Shown: positions 44,207 to 53,457, counted from the first letter of the stretch. The stretch: DNA of 64,000 nt from Pontibacillus marinus BH030004 = DSM 16465 (GCF_000425225.1 NZ_AULJ01000020.1:33516-97515); one strand, 5' to 3'. The notes: generated by a model from the letters alone, not told the origin. Made by a program: numbers and translations.

Positions 44207-45313
44207 CTATGAACGAATCGTCCATTTTGGTCGTTTTTGATGTGAGAAAAAGTTATTTCTGCGACTACGTGCTTCCATTCGTGTTTCACAAAACTTATTT
44301 GCGGCATCAACAGTCGGGATATCTAGGTTTTCAGATTGTTCGTAGATGGATAATAGTGAATTATAAATCGCCTTGGTTTTGGTTAACACACGTTCCCGAT
44401 TTGGTTCATACAATTCATCAGAAACTTGAATTAAACCACCGCTATTTACAATATAGTCCGGTGCATAAAGGATCCCTTTCTCATAAAGCTGCCTTCCATG
44501 CTTATCATCAAGAAGCTGATTATTCGCGGATCCTACTACAGCTTTCACTTTAAGTGATGCTAGTGTTTCATCATTAATCACACCACCAAATGCGCATGGA
44601 ACAAATACGTCAGCATCTGTCTTATAAATCTCATCACCGTCAACAACCTGTACGGAACGATTCATTTCTTTACCTTTTGTGACGACCTCATCGATAGCAT
44701 GTTGATTAATGTCACATACATAAAGGTCCGCCCCTTCTTCCAACAAGCGCATCGCTACTTTACCGCCCACTTTTCCCAGGCCTTGAATAGCATAAGTTTT
44801 GCCTTTAACAGAGCTACTTCCCCAAACGGCTTCATTCGTAGCTTGGATACCATACATCACACCAAGAGCTGTAGGAACAGATGAATCACCATGACCGCCA
44901 TACTCTTCTGGTACTCCTACAATACAGTTGGTTTCTTTTAACGCATGAACAAAATCCTCCGGTGTAGTTCCCATGTCTGTCCCCGTATAAAAGCGTCCAT
45001 TTAATGACTCAACAAATTGACCAAAAGCTCTAAAAAGTTCTGGAGAGCGATCTTTTTCAGGGTCACCGATGATCACGGATTTCCCTCCGCCGAAATCAAC
45101 ATCAGAAGCAGCACATTTATAGGTCATACCTTTTGATAGTCTTAGTACATCTTGTAAAGCATCATCTACACTGTTATACGGTTGCATACGACAGCCACCG
45201 AGCGCAGGTCCAAGTGTTGTATTATGTATAGCAATAATGGCTTTCAAACCTGTATCAGGATCATTACAAAAAACGACCTGTTCATGCTCATAAAATTTCT
45301 CAAAAATATCCAT
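44207..45313 (-). CDS. bcd: leucine (branched-chain amino acid) dehydrogenase
   Basis: NAD-dependent oxidative deamination of Leu, Ile and Val to the 2-oxoacids used by the following complex. 368 residues; the catalytic lysine is in [20 protein letters not shown] (about 81), with [11 protein letters not shown] and the NAD motif [10 protein letters not shown] (about 182). Length equals B. subtilis Bcd/YqiT within a few residues. It stands second in the operon after the thioesterase. Confidence 0.93.
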   Translation of the reverse strand: MDIFEKFYEHEQVVFCNDPDTGLKAIIAIHNTTLGPALGGCRMQPYNSVDDALQDVLRLSKGMTYKCAASDVDFGGGKSVIIGDPEKDRSPELFRAFGQFVESLNGRFYTGTDMGTTPEDFVHALKETNCIVGVPEEYGGHGDSSVPTALGVMYGIQATNEAVWGSSSVKGKTYAIQGLGKVGGKVAMRLLEEGADLYVCDINQHAIDEVVTKGKEMNRSVQVVDGDEIYKTDADVFVPCAFGGVINDETLASLKVKAVVGSANNQLLDDKHGRQLYEKGILYAPDYIVNSGGLIQVSDELYEPNRERVLTKTKAIYNSLLSIYEQSENLDIPTVDAANKFCETRMEARSRRNNFFSHQKRPKWTIRS

Positions 45314-45341
45314 ATAGACACCCCTATATTAAACTAGAAAA

Positions 45342-45746
45342 CTAGCAAGATTCGTTAGCGCTCTCTGCTAGTTTTTGATGAATCTCTTCTTTCGGTAATA
45401 TAGCCTGTGTGACTTTTCCTGCACCGATCACACCTTTATCGTTCTTGGCTTCAACCTCTGTTATGATTACATTATTCTTCAATTCGGTTAGGGTTGCAGT
45501 GACATAAACATTGGTTCCAATTGCAGTTGGTGCAACATGTTTAACAGAAACGGCAGCTCCAATCCCTTCCTCATGATCTTCTATGTACGGGAGAATGATT
45601 TGTCTAGCAGCCCACTCCATGTGATAAACCATTGAAACCGTTGAGTAAGCCTCATGAACCACATTGCCTTCGAACTGCGCAAACATATCTTCAGTAACCT
45701 GGGCTGTAATCGTAGCTGTTTGCCCCACTTCCATTCCTGGCTTCAT
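45342..45746 (-). CDS. FlK-like hotdog acyl-CoA thioesterase heading the bkd operon
   Basis: A 134-residue single-hotdog-fold protein. Thr36, Glu44 and His70 lie exactly six positions below the Thr42/Glu50/His76 triad known from fluoroacetyl-CoA thioesterase FlK, so the whole catalytic spacing is preserved (VHEAYST, YHMEW, SVKHVAPT). It would hydrolyse acyl-CoA. It is 28 bases ahead of bcd and apparently the first gene of the operon, in the place that phosphotransbutyrylase occupies in B. subtilis; branched short-chain acyl-CoAs are the obvious candidate substrates (inference). Confidence 0.8.
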   Translation of the reverse strand: MKPGMEVGQTATITAQVTEDMFAQFEGNVVHEAYSTVSMVYHMEWAARQIILPYIEDHEEGIGAAVSVKHVAPTAIGTNVYVTATLTELKNNVIITEVEAKNDKGVIGAGKVTQAILPKEEIHQKLAESANESC

Positions 45747-45822
45747 TTAAATCCCCCTTCTATTACCTTTTAATAGGTATGCTCACATGTAACCACTCAT
45801 TCTTATATTTTATCCAACTTAT

Positions 45823-45837
45823 ATGCAAGCGTTTTCA
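45823..45837. promoter_or_regulatory. catabolite-responsive element (CcpA site)
   Basis: ATGCAAGCGTTTTCA agrees at every position with WTGNAANCGNWNNCW. It lies 76 bases upstream of the thioesterase start, within the leader of the bkd operon, so glucose repression is predicted. Confidence 0.65.
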
Positions 45838-45924
45838 AAATTAACCTTTTAAAAGCGTTGATCTGAGGTTATATGATACATGAACAGACCAACGTAATTA
45901 TATCGTTATGTTATCATCAGCTTT

Positions 45925-45939
45925 AATATTCTGTCAATT
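45925..45939 (-). promoter_or_regulatory. possible CodY box overlapping a -35 element
   Basis: On the minus strand AATTGACAGAATATT differs from AATTTTCWGAAAATT at three of fifteen positions and contains TTGACA, a consensus -35. The -10 partner is not clear. CodY control would fit branched-chain catabolism; the evidence is a motif match only. Confidence 0.35.
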
Positions 45940-46108
45940 AATTTTCAAAAAATTGAAACAAGAGTAAAGGTATGAATAAGAATAAATATTGCAGTACATC
46001 AATCTTTTAAAGTGGTTAAGTGGTATAGGTTGAAGGGGTAATGATAAAGAGTTCAACTAACTGTATATAACAAATTTTTAACGTATTTTATTATTTTTGT
46101 AATAAAAA

Positions 46109-46139
46109 AGAGCCGAGCTTTAAATTAAGCTCCGCCCTT
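46109..46139 (-). terminator. terminator of the nitronate monooxygenase gene
   Basis: GAGCTT and AAGCTC with further imperfect pairing outside, followed by six T on the minus strand. Confidence 0.7.
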
Positions 46140-46149
46140 TGCCCATAAC

Positions 46150-47109
46150 CTATGAAAACTTCATAAGATTTGAGTGAACCTTTTCAATTTGTTTTTTTAC
46201 ATCATCCATCATTTCATCTAGTAATTCCTGAACAGTTGGGATATCCTTCAGAAGTCCGGAAATTTGTCCACCATTTATAAAGCCATCTTCTAATCTGCCT
46301 TCTAAAGCTCCAATTCTGTGATAGTCTTCAGAAGTCAGGTTTTGAAATTCTTCTTCAGAAACTCCTTCACTCTCATATGTTAATAGTTTTTCAGCATATG
46401 GGGTTTTCATAACCCTCCGCACTCTCCCAACGCTTCTTCCAACAATTACGGTTTTCGTATCATCTGCATTTAATAATTCTTGTTTATAGGCATCGTGAAA
46501 AGGAGCTTCTTGAGTTGCGATGAATCGAGTTCCCATTTGAACACCACTTGCTCCAAGAGAAAGCATTGCAGCAACCCCTTTTCCATCTCCTATTCCACCT
46601 GCTGCCACAACAGGTATATTTACCGTTTCAACAATTTGCGGAATCAGCGTGAGTGTCGTAGTTTCAAAGTTTGAATTAATGCCTGCAGCTTCGTACCCTT
46701 CAGCAACAATAACATCAGCTCCAGCCTGCTCTGCTTTATAAGCCTGTCTTTTTGAGGCAACAACCGTTATAACCTTGATTCCATGTTCATGAAAATAAGG
46801 AATAAAAGGAGCTGGGTTCCCGGCTGAGAGAGATACAACTGGCACATTATGTTTGGCTACTAATGGAATAATTTCCTCACGATAAGGTGTAACACTAAGA
46901 GGGATGTTTACAGCAAAAGGTTTATCTGTGCGATCTTTCGTATCTTGTATAATCCCTTCTACTTCACCAGGAGTCATGGTTCCAACACCTATCGTGCCAA
47001 GACCACCTGCGTTTGAAACAGCTGCTGTTAATGGTGCATTACTAATATTCCCCATCCCACCTTGCATAATTGGGAACTTGATATGTAAAGCCTGACATAA
47101 ATCATTCAT
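46150..47109 (-). CDS. nitronate monooxygenase / 2-nitropropane dioxygenase family
   Basis: A 319-residue FMN TIM-barrel enzyme that oxidises alkyl nitronates; FabK enoyl-ACP reductases share the fold. FMN-binding segments are PIMQGGMGNISNAPLTAAVSNAGGLGTIG near the start, AAGGIGDGKGVAAMLSLGASGVQMGTRF (about 168-195), with EGYEAAGI before it. The FabK-versus-nitronate distinction is not resolvable by eye. It is divergent from the carbonic anhydrase gene. Confidence 0.85.
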   Translation of the reverse strand: MNDLCQALHIKFPIMQGGMGNISNAPLTAAVSNAGGLGTIGVGTMTPGEVEGIIQDTKDRTDKPFAVNIPLSVTPYREEIIPLVAKHNVPVVSLSAGNPAPFIPYFHEHGIKVITVVASKRQAYKAEQAGADVIVAEGYEAAGINSNFETTTLTLIPQIVETVNIPVVAAGGIGDGKGVAAMLSLGASGVQMGTRFIATQEAPFHDAYKQELLNADDTKTVIVGRSVGRVRRVMKTPYAEKLLTYESEGVSEEEFQNLTSEDYHRIGALEGRLEDGFINGGQISGLLKDIPTVQELLDEMMDDVKKQIEKVHSNLMKFS

Positions 47110-47177
47110 TTTGTTCTCACCTCGTATGATAAGTGTTATACTATTAACAAAATTAACACAATTCGAGGAGGATTTCT

Positions 47178-47690
47178 ATGCTCTACCCTTATAATCAAAT
47201 CATGCCTAAAGTAGATTCGTCAGTTTTTGTAGCTCCTGGTGCTCACATCATAGGGGATGTTGAGATCGGAGAGGAATCTACTATTTGGTTTAATGCAGTA
47301 TTACGAGGTGACGAGGCACCGATTAAAATTGGTAAGAGAACTAGTATCCAAGATAATGCTACTTGTCATTTATATGAGGGATCTCCTTTATATGTGGGGG
47401 ATGAAGTAACAGTCGGTCATAATGTTATTTTGCATGGATGTAATGTAGGGAACCGCTCCATTATTGGTATGGGGTCTACCATTTTAGATGGTGCAGAAAT
47501 CGGGGAAGAATGCATCATAGGGGCTAATACGCTCATTTCCCCAGGTAAGAAATTTCCCCCTCGTTCTCTTATTCTTGGTTCACCAGGCAAAGTAGTGCGT
47601 GAATTAAACGAACAAGACTTTGAGCTTATTCAGCTATCCATCGATACATACGTTCAAAAAGGTAAAGAGTTTAATGAACAGCTAAAATAA
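47178..47690 (+). CDS. gamma-class carbonic anhydrase-like protein (YtoA type)
   Basis: A 170-residue left-handed beta-helix hexapeptide-repeat protein. The hexapeptide turns (GDVEIGEESTIWFNAVLRGD, IGKRTSIQDNATCH) and metal-ligand histidines CHL, VGHNVILHGC are visible. Typical gamma-CA length. Substrate activity is often weak in this group. AGGAGGA precedes the ATG. Confidence 0.9.
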   Translation: MLYPYNQIMPKVDSSVFVAPGAHIIGDVEIGEESTIWFNAVLRGDEAPIKIGKRTSIQDNATCHLYEGSPLYVGDEVTVGHNVILHGCNVGNRSIIGMGSTILDGAEIGEECIIGANTLISPGKKFPPRSLILGSPGKVVRELNEQDFELIQLSIDTYVQKGKEFNEQLK

Positions 47691-47702
47691 ACAGGTATAA
47701 AG

Positions 47703-47746
47703 CGGATAGATAAAGCATAATGTTGCGATATCTATCCGTATTTTAT
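47703..47746 (+). terminator. terminator after the carbonic anhydrase gene
   Basis: CGGATAGAT (47703-47711) pairs with ATCTATCCG (47730-47738), then TATTTTAT. Confidence 0.65.
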
Positions 47747-47759
47747 AGGTGGTGTTTTT

Positions 47760-48311
47760 ATGAATAAAATTGTTGGAATTGCGGTTTGTGCTGTCTTGAT
47801 TATTTTGATTCTTACTTTTAATCTTTTAGAACATAGTGTTCTCCAGACTACAGAAGAGCCAACTCAAGAAACAGAGGTTTCTTTACATTCACCTAAAAGT
47901 AATAAAAATAAATCTACCGAAGAAAAGGAAATTTATCTCTCAAAAGAGGTAGGATTTGATTTTGAGAAATCCGGAAAACCATTCAAGGTTCTAAAAAATG
48001 ATTTACTTCAAGTTTTAAGAGGAACAAAGGAAGATACGATTTTCTCCGAGAAAACAGCAGGAATGCTGAACGGAGTGTCTATAAAAGAAGATGGAACGGC
48101 CATTATAGATTTCAAAGATTTTAGGGATACAATTCCATCCCCTTCTTCAGCTGAAAAAAGGAAAATATCTAAAGAATTACATTCCGTAGTATTCAATTAT
48201 CCAGAAGTCTCTAAGGTGTATTATCAGTTTAATGGAAGTGCTTCAGCTTGGTGGAGTTGGCTAGAAGCATACCCTGAACCCATAACTAGAGAAGATTGGA
48301 TCGAAAAATAA
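47760..48311 (+). CDS. GerMN-like exported protein
   Basis: 183 residues with an N-terminal helix (about 4-22), a polar linker, and a C-terminal domain (about 75-175) that resembles the GerMN domain: LNGVSIKEDGTAIIDFKDF, a long helix KISKELHSVVFNYPEVSKVYYQ and a closing strand. GerM helps septal peptidoglycan removal during engulfment, so a sporulation or wall role is possible, though only one domain is present here. GGTGG precedes the start. Confidence 0.65.
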   Translation: MNKIVGIAVCAVLIILILTFNLLEHSVLQTTEEPTQETEVSLHSPKSNKNKSTEEKEIYLSKEVGFDFEKSGKPFKVLKNDLLQVLRGTKEDTIFSEKTAGMLNGVSIKEDGTAIIDFKDFRDTIPSPSSAEKRKISKELHSVVFNYPEVSKVYYQFNGSASAWWSWLEAYPEPITREDWIEK

Positions 48312-48319
48312 CGAAGAAA

Positions 48320-48343
48320 AGGAGCACTCGTTGAAGTACTCCT
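48320..48343. terminator. hairpin between convergent genes
   Basis: AGGAGCACT and AGTACTCCT pair (one mismatch) between the stop codons of the GerMN-like and lipoprotein genes. Confidence 0.6.
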
Positions 48344-48344
48344 G

Positions 48345-48797
48345 TTACTTTGTATTTTTATCAATGTTAAGGGGGATACCAACTACCGTTCTATCCTCCC
48401 CAACACCTAATTCATAAATGATTTTGATTAAGATCATGTCATTTGAAATTGTTAACCTTTCAGCAGGGATTAGAGAGGTCAGTTCCTTAACTTTCTCAGA
48501 CTCAAGTCCTTCAGAATATATATTGGTACATTCTATTTGTTCTGGCCTGCCTTCATATCGAATCAGTTCCCCACACTCATAAACCAATTGAACATCGTGA
48601 TCTGATCTATTTTCAATATTCACATGAACTTCATACTCGTTTTCTTCTCTCTTCAAAGATGCCTCTGCATTTACGTTCACATAGGCGTCCGCATAATCTC
48701 CTTGAAAATATTTAGATTCCACATTTTTATTCATTGAGCATCCGAATAAGATCATGATGTAAAGACTTATTATGATAATTCTCATCGCACTCTTCAT
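48345..48797 (-). CDS. lipoprotein of unknown function, 150 residues
   Basis: From the start at 48797 (TAGGAG eight bases upstream) the protein has a lipoprotein signal with lipobox ILFGC (Cys about 20). The mature part is a beta-sandwich-like domain: EYEVHVNIENRSDHDVQLVYECG is typical of intracellular proteinase inhibitor/BsuPI-type immunoglobulin folds. An ATG at 48821 would give a longer, non-signal start. Function unknown. Confidence 0.7.
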   Translation of the reverse strand: MKSAMRIIIISLYIMILFGCSMNKNVESKYFQGDYADAYVNVNAEASLKREENEYEVHVNIENRSDHDVQLVYECGELIRYEGRPEQIECTNIYSEGLESEKVKELTSLIPAERLTISNDMILIKIIYELGVGEDRTVVGIPLNIDKNTK

Positions 48798-48967
48798 TTG
48801 GGCAACTCCTACATCTTCCATAACTTCTTTGGCTTACAATTCATAATGACCATTCATACAATATCTATACCTCGATTGTCGTACTAACAGATCATAATAT
48901 GATAAACAAGAAGGAAAACTCTTCCTTTTGGTAGAAATGATTAATGATATAGATAGGAGGACTAAGC

Positions 48968-49357
48968 ATGATATATGAAATGACCATCCAATTTAGAGTA
49001 ACGAATATAACAGAAGGACAAGCATGGTATGAAGGCCTTTTTCAAAGACAACCGGATTTTATACCACATGAGGGTTTTGCAGAGTGGGAAATCATCCCTG
49101 GCTGTTGGTTACAAGTCGCTGAAGGCACACCTACCCCAGGGAATGGACCGCTTCGCCTTGGTGTAACGGACATAGAAGCTGAAAGGGGTCGTATGGTGAA
49201 TGAGTCTGGAGCTGAAGATTTTGAAATTCATTCTAGAAAAGAAGTACCCGCGAAATGGGGAACATTTTCAGATCCTTGGGGGAATCGGATTGGATTCTTT
49301 GAAACACTAGACAAGGATGAAATGAATGAACGGATTGAAATGGTTTTGAAGAAGTAA
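48968..49357 (+). CDS. VOC-superfamily (glyoxalase/bleomycin-resistance fold) protein
   Basis: 129 residues with the paired beta-alpha-beta-beta-beta layout. The motif WEIIPGCWLQVAEG and the end SDPWGNRIGFFE are characteristic. Metal ligands are not obvious, so it might be non-enzymatic or bind a ligand. AGGAGG precedes the ATG. Confidence 0.8.
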   Translation: MIYEMTIQFRVTNITEGQAWYEGLFQRQPDFIPHEGFAEWEIIPGCWLQVAEGTPTPGNGPLRLGVTDIEAERGRMVNESGAEDFEIHSRKEVPAKWGTFSDPWGNRIGFFETLDKDEMNERIEMVLKK

Positions 49358-49390
49358 TATTGATGTCGACTATAATGATCCTGGTACAAA

Positions 49391-49432
49391 AGAACATCAA
49401 TATCGTATCTAGATATCGATATTGGTGTTCTG
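49391..49432. terminator. long hairpin between convergent VOC and Nudix genes
   Basis: AGAACATCAATATCG (49391-49405) pairs with CGATATTGGTGTTCT (49417-49431) with one G-T pair. No T run follows, but the stem is strong and lies between convergent genes. Confidence 0.65.
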
Positions 49433-49480
49433 TGTGTGTTAGTAGATATCGTGCTTGTTGATCATAAAACCAGATTGCTT

Positions 49481-49945
49481 TTAAGCGTCTAACCTCCCCG
49501 TCATCTGATAAGGATTTACTTCCCATGTTTCATAGGATATGTAATGGTCTGCATTCATCGCATCTAATGTGCGGGATTTCATGTGAGGACGTGTAATATA
49601 TTCATTTATATTCTCTTCACTTAACGGAACGAATGCAGCTTCTTTAATTTCTTCAGGCTGAACCTTTAACAGACCACCCTCAACATTTGCTTTAAAAACA
49701 ACAGACATTAAATGCTTGGTTGCATTATAGTAAATTCCTGTTATTCCTAAGACCGTAATTTTAATTCCGGTTTCTTCAAAAACTTCTCGATAAACTGCTG
49801 TATCGAGAGCTTCCCCTTCTTCTACTTGACCACCTGGAGACTCCCATGTATCAGAGCGATTATGTGTCTTGACAAGTAACACGTCTCCTTCTTCATTTGT
49901 AACATAGGCCGAAACTGCAATAATGTGTTTGGGATGATTATTCAT
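49481..49945 (-). CDS. Nudix hydrolase
   Basis: 154 residues. The Nudix box elements GGQVEEGE, REVFEETGI (about 37-59) are intact, and the ADP-ribose/nucleotide-binding strand LLVKTHNRSDTWESPG precedes it. Its substrate is unknown. A GGAGG-type site precedes the ATG. Confidence 0.88.
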   Translation of the reverse strand: MNNHPKHIIAVSAYVTNEEGDVLLVKTHNRSDTWESPGGQVEEGEALDTAVYREVFEETGIKITVLGITGIYYNATKHLMSVVFKANVEGGLLKVQPEEIKEAAFVPLSEENINEYITRPHMKSRTLDAMNADHYISYETWEVNPYQMTGRLDA

Positions 49946-50081
49946 ATTAAATGTACCTCCTTTTTCTGATTAACACTTCTTTTATTTACCATGAAATGTA
50001 GATTCTTCTTATACTTCTATTAATTTATCATTTCTCCTTCCAATCCCTTTCTTTACAATTGATTTTTGGGAGGAGGATATA

Positions 50082-51689
50082 ATGTTGAAAAATATTATCG
50101 CAATTATGCTTTCATTAATTTTCATTATTATTCCATTACATATCGTAGAAGCTAATGAGAATAGTAAATCTGTTTCGTTACCTAGTCATATGGAAGTTGA
50201 TACCTTTGTAGTAGATGAAAATAATAATCAAATTTACATGGCAGTAACATCCGGCGCACAGTCTAAAGTTATTAAAAAAGGTGATAAGTATGTTCGAGAA
50301 CATCCCTTAAAAGAAAATATGATTTTAATAATGGACAGTAAAACTTTAGAAACCAAATCCAAAATGCTTATAGGTGACCGTAATATATCCATAACAGATA
50401 TGGTCATGAAGGATGGTAAATTATATGTAGCCACTACACAGGAAATATTCAAGTACGATCCAGAGATTAACAAAACTGAAAAACTTGTCTCTGACCCGGC
50501 TGAGGGGATCTACCTACAACAGATCGAAGTTACAGAGGAACACATTTATTTTACAGACTATCAATCTTGGAGTGACTTGAATCCTGTACCAAGAGTATAT
50601 GATTACAATATTAAGAGTGAGTCAGTTTCTCCGATTAAAGGATACTCTCATATGAGACCTTCTATTGCTGTTCATCCTAATAAACCTATTCTATATATAG
50701 GAGATAGTTCTTTCTTAGATTCCAAAAGGGATTACACATTATATGCTTTAAATACTGAAACTAACCAAACGTTAAAACAAAAATTCCCTGCCGATTCTCA
50801 ATCAAGATCTGCTGAAATATTTGTCCATGATAAATACGTTTATTATGGACTTTATAAAGTGAAAGCTAATGATATTAAAAGTATTGTGTCATCTGTAAAT
50901 GATCAGACTCTAAAGTACGGCTTTATTGACATACATGCAGGAAAACTTTTATCACTTCATTCTATATACGATAGTGACTCGGAAAAGCCTAAAGTGCAAT
51001 TAAGACAAAGCATTCCTAATCTATATTTATATCGGATAGATGAAAACCATAATATCTTTCAAGTAATAAGAGAAGTAGAACCTAAGAAAATCATTTTAAA
51101 ACGAGAACCTTTAACCAACTATGTTTCAATAGATGATAAGTATGTAGGGCAACCCTCTGCTAATTTTAAAGATGTGCACAGATTTCATGCTGAAATTGAC
51201 TTTTTATACAATGAAGAAATCATTAACGGATTCACTCTGACGAAGTTCGGCCCTTATGAACCGATTAAACGGGTAGATGCTATTCGTATGATCATGAGAG
51301 ACCTGAATGTTGATATAAAAAATATCAAAGATCCTGGTTTTTCTGATATGTCTGTTACATCCCCTGGATATAAACAAGTCGCAAAAGCCCATGAATTAGG
51401 AATTATAGATGGAAAAACATCCAAAAAATTTGATCCATCTGGCCATTTAACCAGAGCTGAAATGGCAAAAATATTAGTTTCTTCTTATGATGATTTACGA
51501 CTTGGCAATGTGGATTATTTCCTTGATATCACTAAAGAATACTGGGCTGCACCATATATTAATTCATTGTTTGCAAATAACATTACAGAAGGATATCCTG
51601 ACCAAACCTACCGTCCAACAAAAAAAATCACACGACAAGAATTTGCAGCCTTTATGGCTAGACATCTAAATGACGAATTTATACAGTAA
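50082..51689 (+). CDS. S-layer-homology domain surface protein
   Basis: 535 residues: a signal peptide (cleavage probably after VEANE, about 25), a repeat-rich domain (about 40-360) that reads like a beta-propeller (IYMAVTSGAQSK, LYVATTQEIFKYD, LYIGDSSF), then three SLH modules (about 360-425, 425-480 and 480-530) with FSDM, GIIDGK, LTRAEMAKIL and ITRQEFAAFMAR. SLH domains anchor proteins to pyruvylated wall polymer. The ligand of the propeller is unknown. GGGAGGAGG precedes the start. Confidence 0.88.
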   Translation: MLKNIIAIMLSLIFIIIPLHIVEANENSKSVSLPSHMEVDTFVVDENNNQIYMAVTSGAQSKVIKKGDKYVREHPLKENMILIMDSKTLETKSKMLIGDRNISITDMVMKDGKLYVATTQEIFKYDPEINKTEKLVSDPAEGIYLQQIEVTEEHIYFTDYQSWSDLNPVPRVYDYNIKSESVSPIKGYSHMRPSIAVHPNKPILYIGDSSFLDSKRDYTLYALNTETNQTLKQKFPADSQSRSAEIFVHDKYVYYGLYKVKANDIKSIVSSVNDQTLKYGFIDIHAGKLLSLHSIYDSDSEKPKVQLRQSIPNLYLYRIDENHNIFQVIREVEPKKIILKREPLTNYVSIDDKYVGQPSANFKDVHRFHAEIDFLYNEEIINGFTLTKFGPYEPIKRVDAIRMIMRDLNVDIKNIKDPGFSDMSVTSPGYKQVAKAHELGIIDGKTSKKFDPSGHLTRAEMAKILVSSYDDLRLGNVDYFLDITKEYWAAPYINSLFANNITEGYPDQTYRPTKKITRQEFAAFMARHLNDEFIQ

Positions 51690-51693
51690 AAAG

Positions 51694-51722
51694 AAAAGCA
51701 TGCAGTTAACTGCATGCTTTTC
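51694..51722. terminator. perfect palindromic terminator between convergent genes
   Basis: AAAAGCATGCAGTTAACTGCATGCTTTT is described by AAAAGCATGCAG (51694-51705) pairing with its exact complement 51710-51721. Confidence 0.85.
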
Positions 51723-51788
51723 ATCTTTATGGAAAATGGATTGTAAAAGTTTGTGTAATTGTAATATGGTTAATGATCACATTGACTG

Positions 51789-52661
51789 TCAGGAAGTAAT
51801 ACTTTCTCCTTTTTCAGTTAGATAAAACCCAATATACTCTAGTGCTGACTCTAGATCAGGGACCTTTTTCGCACTTAACTCTTTAAATTGCATATTATTC
51901 ACTTCATGCTTGGCAATTTCAGGGGATATACCTGTTATAATCGTTTCAATTCCCATAAGCTGAAGGGATTTCACCAGTGTGATGATTACATGTGGAAATT
52001 CATCATCTAAAATGACTAAACCAGACATATCAATGATAAAGTAATCCATTTGATGTTTAGAACCGTACTGAAGTACTGTATTCGTAATATCCGCAGCTCG
52101 ATTTTCATCAATTATTCCTTGGATAGGTAAAACAGAAACCCCTTTGGTTATTGGAATTATAGGAACACTTAAGTAAGCCATATTATACTTCGTTTGATCC
52201 AGTTCAATAATATATGATAGGACCTCTGCCATAGACTTAAGATAATCGATATCCTCTTCACTAAATTCTTTCTCTTCTTTGTCCAATACACATAACGTAC
52301 CAAACACATTCCCTTTAGCATCTGCTAAAGTAACTCCCAAAAAGCCTTTCGTTCCTATTTCTGATGTAACTTCTAGCTCTCTTGTTAGTTCATCCTTAGA
52401 ACCGTTTACTATACTAATCGCTTCATTATCATCTTGAATAACTAAACGACAATATGAACCACTATATTCTAATGAGAAACCTTCTGGTACCATTTCTTCT
52501 TCTTGATTCAATGAACTAAGAACAGTCATTGCAGTGTCACCTCTTCTGGCGACATAAGCTGTATTCACATTTAATTGTTTTGTAATGATGTGAAACATTT
52601 TTTTAGAGGCGGTCTTTAATGCTTGGAATTCTGATGATTCTATATTATATTTATTTGCCAT
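51789..52661 (-). CDS. GAF-STAS regulator (RsbR-like)
   Basis: 290 residues: an N-terminal GAF domain (about 10-160, with GFLGVTLADAKGNVFGTLCVLD) and a C-terminal STAS domain (about 165-280, with VLPIQGIIDENRAADI and DYFIIDMSGLVILDDEF). This combination is found in stressosome-type RsbR paralogs. The first phosphorylatable position is Ser in IDMSG; where RsbRA has PEIAQT, this protein reads PEIAKHE, so the second Thr seems lost. No kinase or RsbS gene is nearby. It may signal with the Prli42 peptide encoded at 30993 (inference). Confidence 0.8.
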   Translation of the reverse strand: MANKYNIESSEFQALKTASKKMFHIITKQLNVNTAYVARRGDTAMTVLSSLNQEEEMVPEGFSLEYSGSYCRLVIQDDNEAISIVNGSKDELTRELEVTSEIGTKGFLGVTLADAKGNVFGTLCVLDKEEKEFSEEDIDYLKSMAEVLSYIIELDQTKYNMAYLSVPIIPITKGVSVLPIQGIIDENRAADITNTVLQYGSKHQMDYFIIDMSGLVILDDEFPHVIITLVKSLQLMGIETIITGISPEIAKHEVNNMQFKELSAKKVPDLESALEYIGFYLTEKGESITS

Positions 52662-52769
52662 GAATTCTTTACCTCCTCTAAGATTTAGTAGATTCGTAAC
52701 AATTATAGTACTTTAATCTCGAGGTAAGCAAAGATTGAAGGTTATATCAGATAAATCTTTTGACCTAAC

Positions 52770-53282
52770 CTATTTGCGGTACCAAGATAAGGCCTTCTGC
52801 TCAATATCTTTAACCAGCTGCTCCTTCCCAGCAATGTATGCTTCCATATCATGAGGATATTGTTTTGCTAATTTTTCTTTTAACTCACCATACTCCTTTG
52901 CTACATGATCATGTTTACGTAAATAATCTCTGAAAGCCAAATGACGATCTACATCTGGACTTCCTTCTTCAAAAACATGAATGTGGTGACTTCGGTCTTC
53001 TCCACCTTTTCGAAAGAACCTTCTATTCTTAATCCCAAATTCCCCCATTGGTTCATAGCCAATATCCTTCATAGCTTCATTATAGTGATCAATATGTCTT
53101 ATGTTTTTAGCTACTGGCATCACATCAATAATTGGCTTAGCAGACAAACCAGGTACAGAAGTACTCCCTATATGATGGATGGCCACTAGCTCATCACCGA
53201 AAATGTGATGCAGTAAGTTCTTTTCCTCATTAAATTTATGAACCCAGTCTTCATTATAGGATTCTACAATAACTTTTCTCAT
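52770..53282 (-). CDS. GrpB/UPF0157-family nucleotidyltransferase-like protein
   Basis: 170 residues from the ATG at 53282, which follows AAAGGAG; an earlier ATG at 53330 adds 16 residues without a site. Conserved blocks are HIGSTSVPGLSAKPIIDVMPVA (nucleotidyltransferase-like Asp pair) and HHIHVFEEGSPDVDRHLAFRDYLR. The family is conserved in Firmicutes; its function is not established. Confidence 0.87.
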   Translation of the reverse strand: MRKVIVESYNEDWVHKFNEEKNLLHHIFGDELVAIHHIGSTSVPGLSAKPIIDVMPVAKNIRHIDHYNEAMKDIGYEPMGEFGIKNRRFFRKGGEDRSHHIHVFEEGSPDVDRHLAFRDYLRKHDHVAKEYGELKEKLAKQYPHDMEAYIAGKEQLVKDIEQKALSWYRK

Positions 53283-53457
53283 CAAACTCTCCTTTATTTT
53301 ACCTTTGATTAACCAATCAGTTATCAACAATCAGTTTAAAGGGATATACTAATTTTGGAAACATTAACCACAAGTATTTTCTTTAGTAGAAAGAAGAATA
53401 AAATCCCTCTACTCTCTTCATCCTATAATTATAAACTAGACAGGAGGATGAACAACT

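Noticed and set aside
41503..44553. Several plus-strand frames of 60-124 codons opposite the bkd genes
   Set aside because: All are antisense shadows of firmly identified dehydrogenase genes with no start signals.
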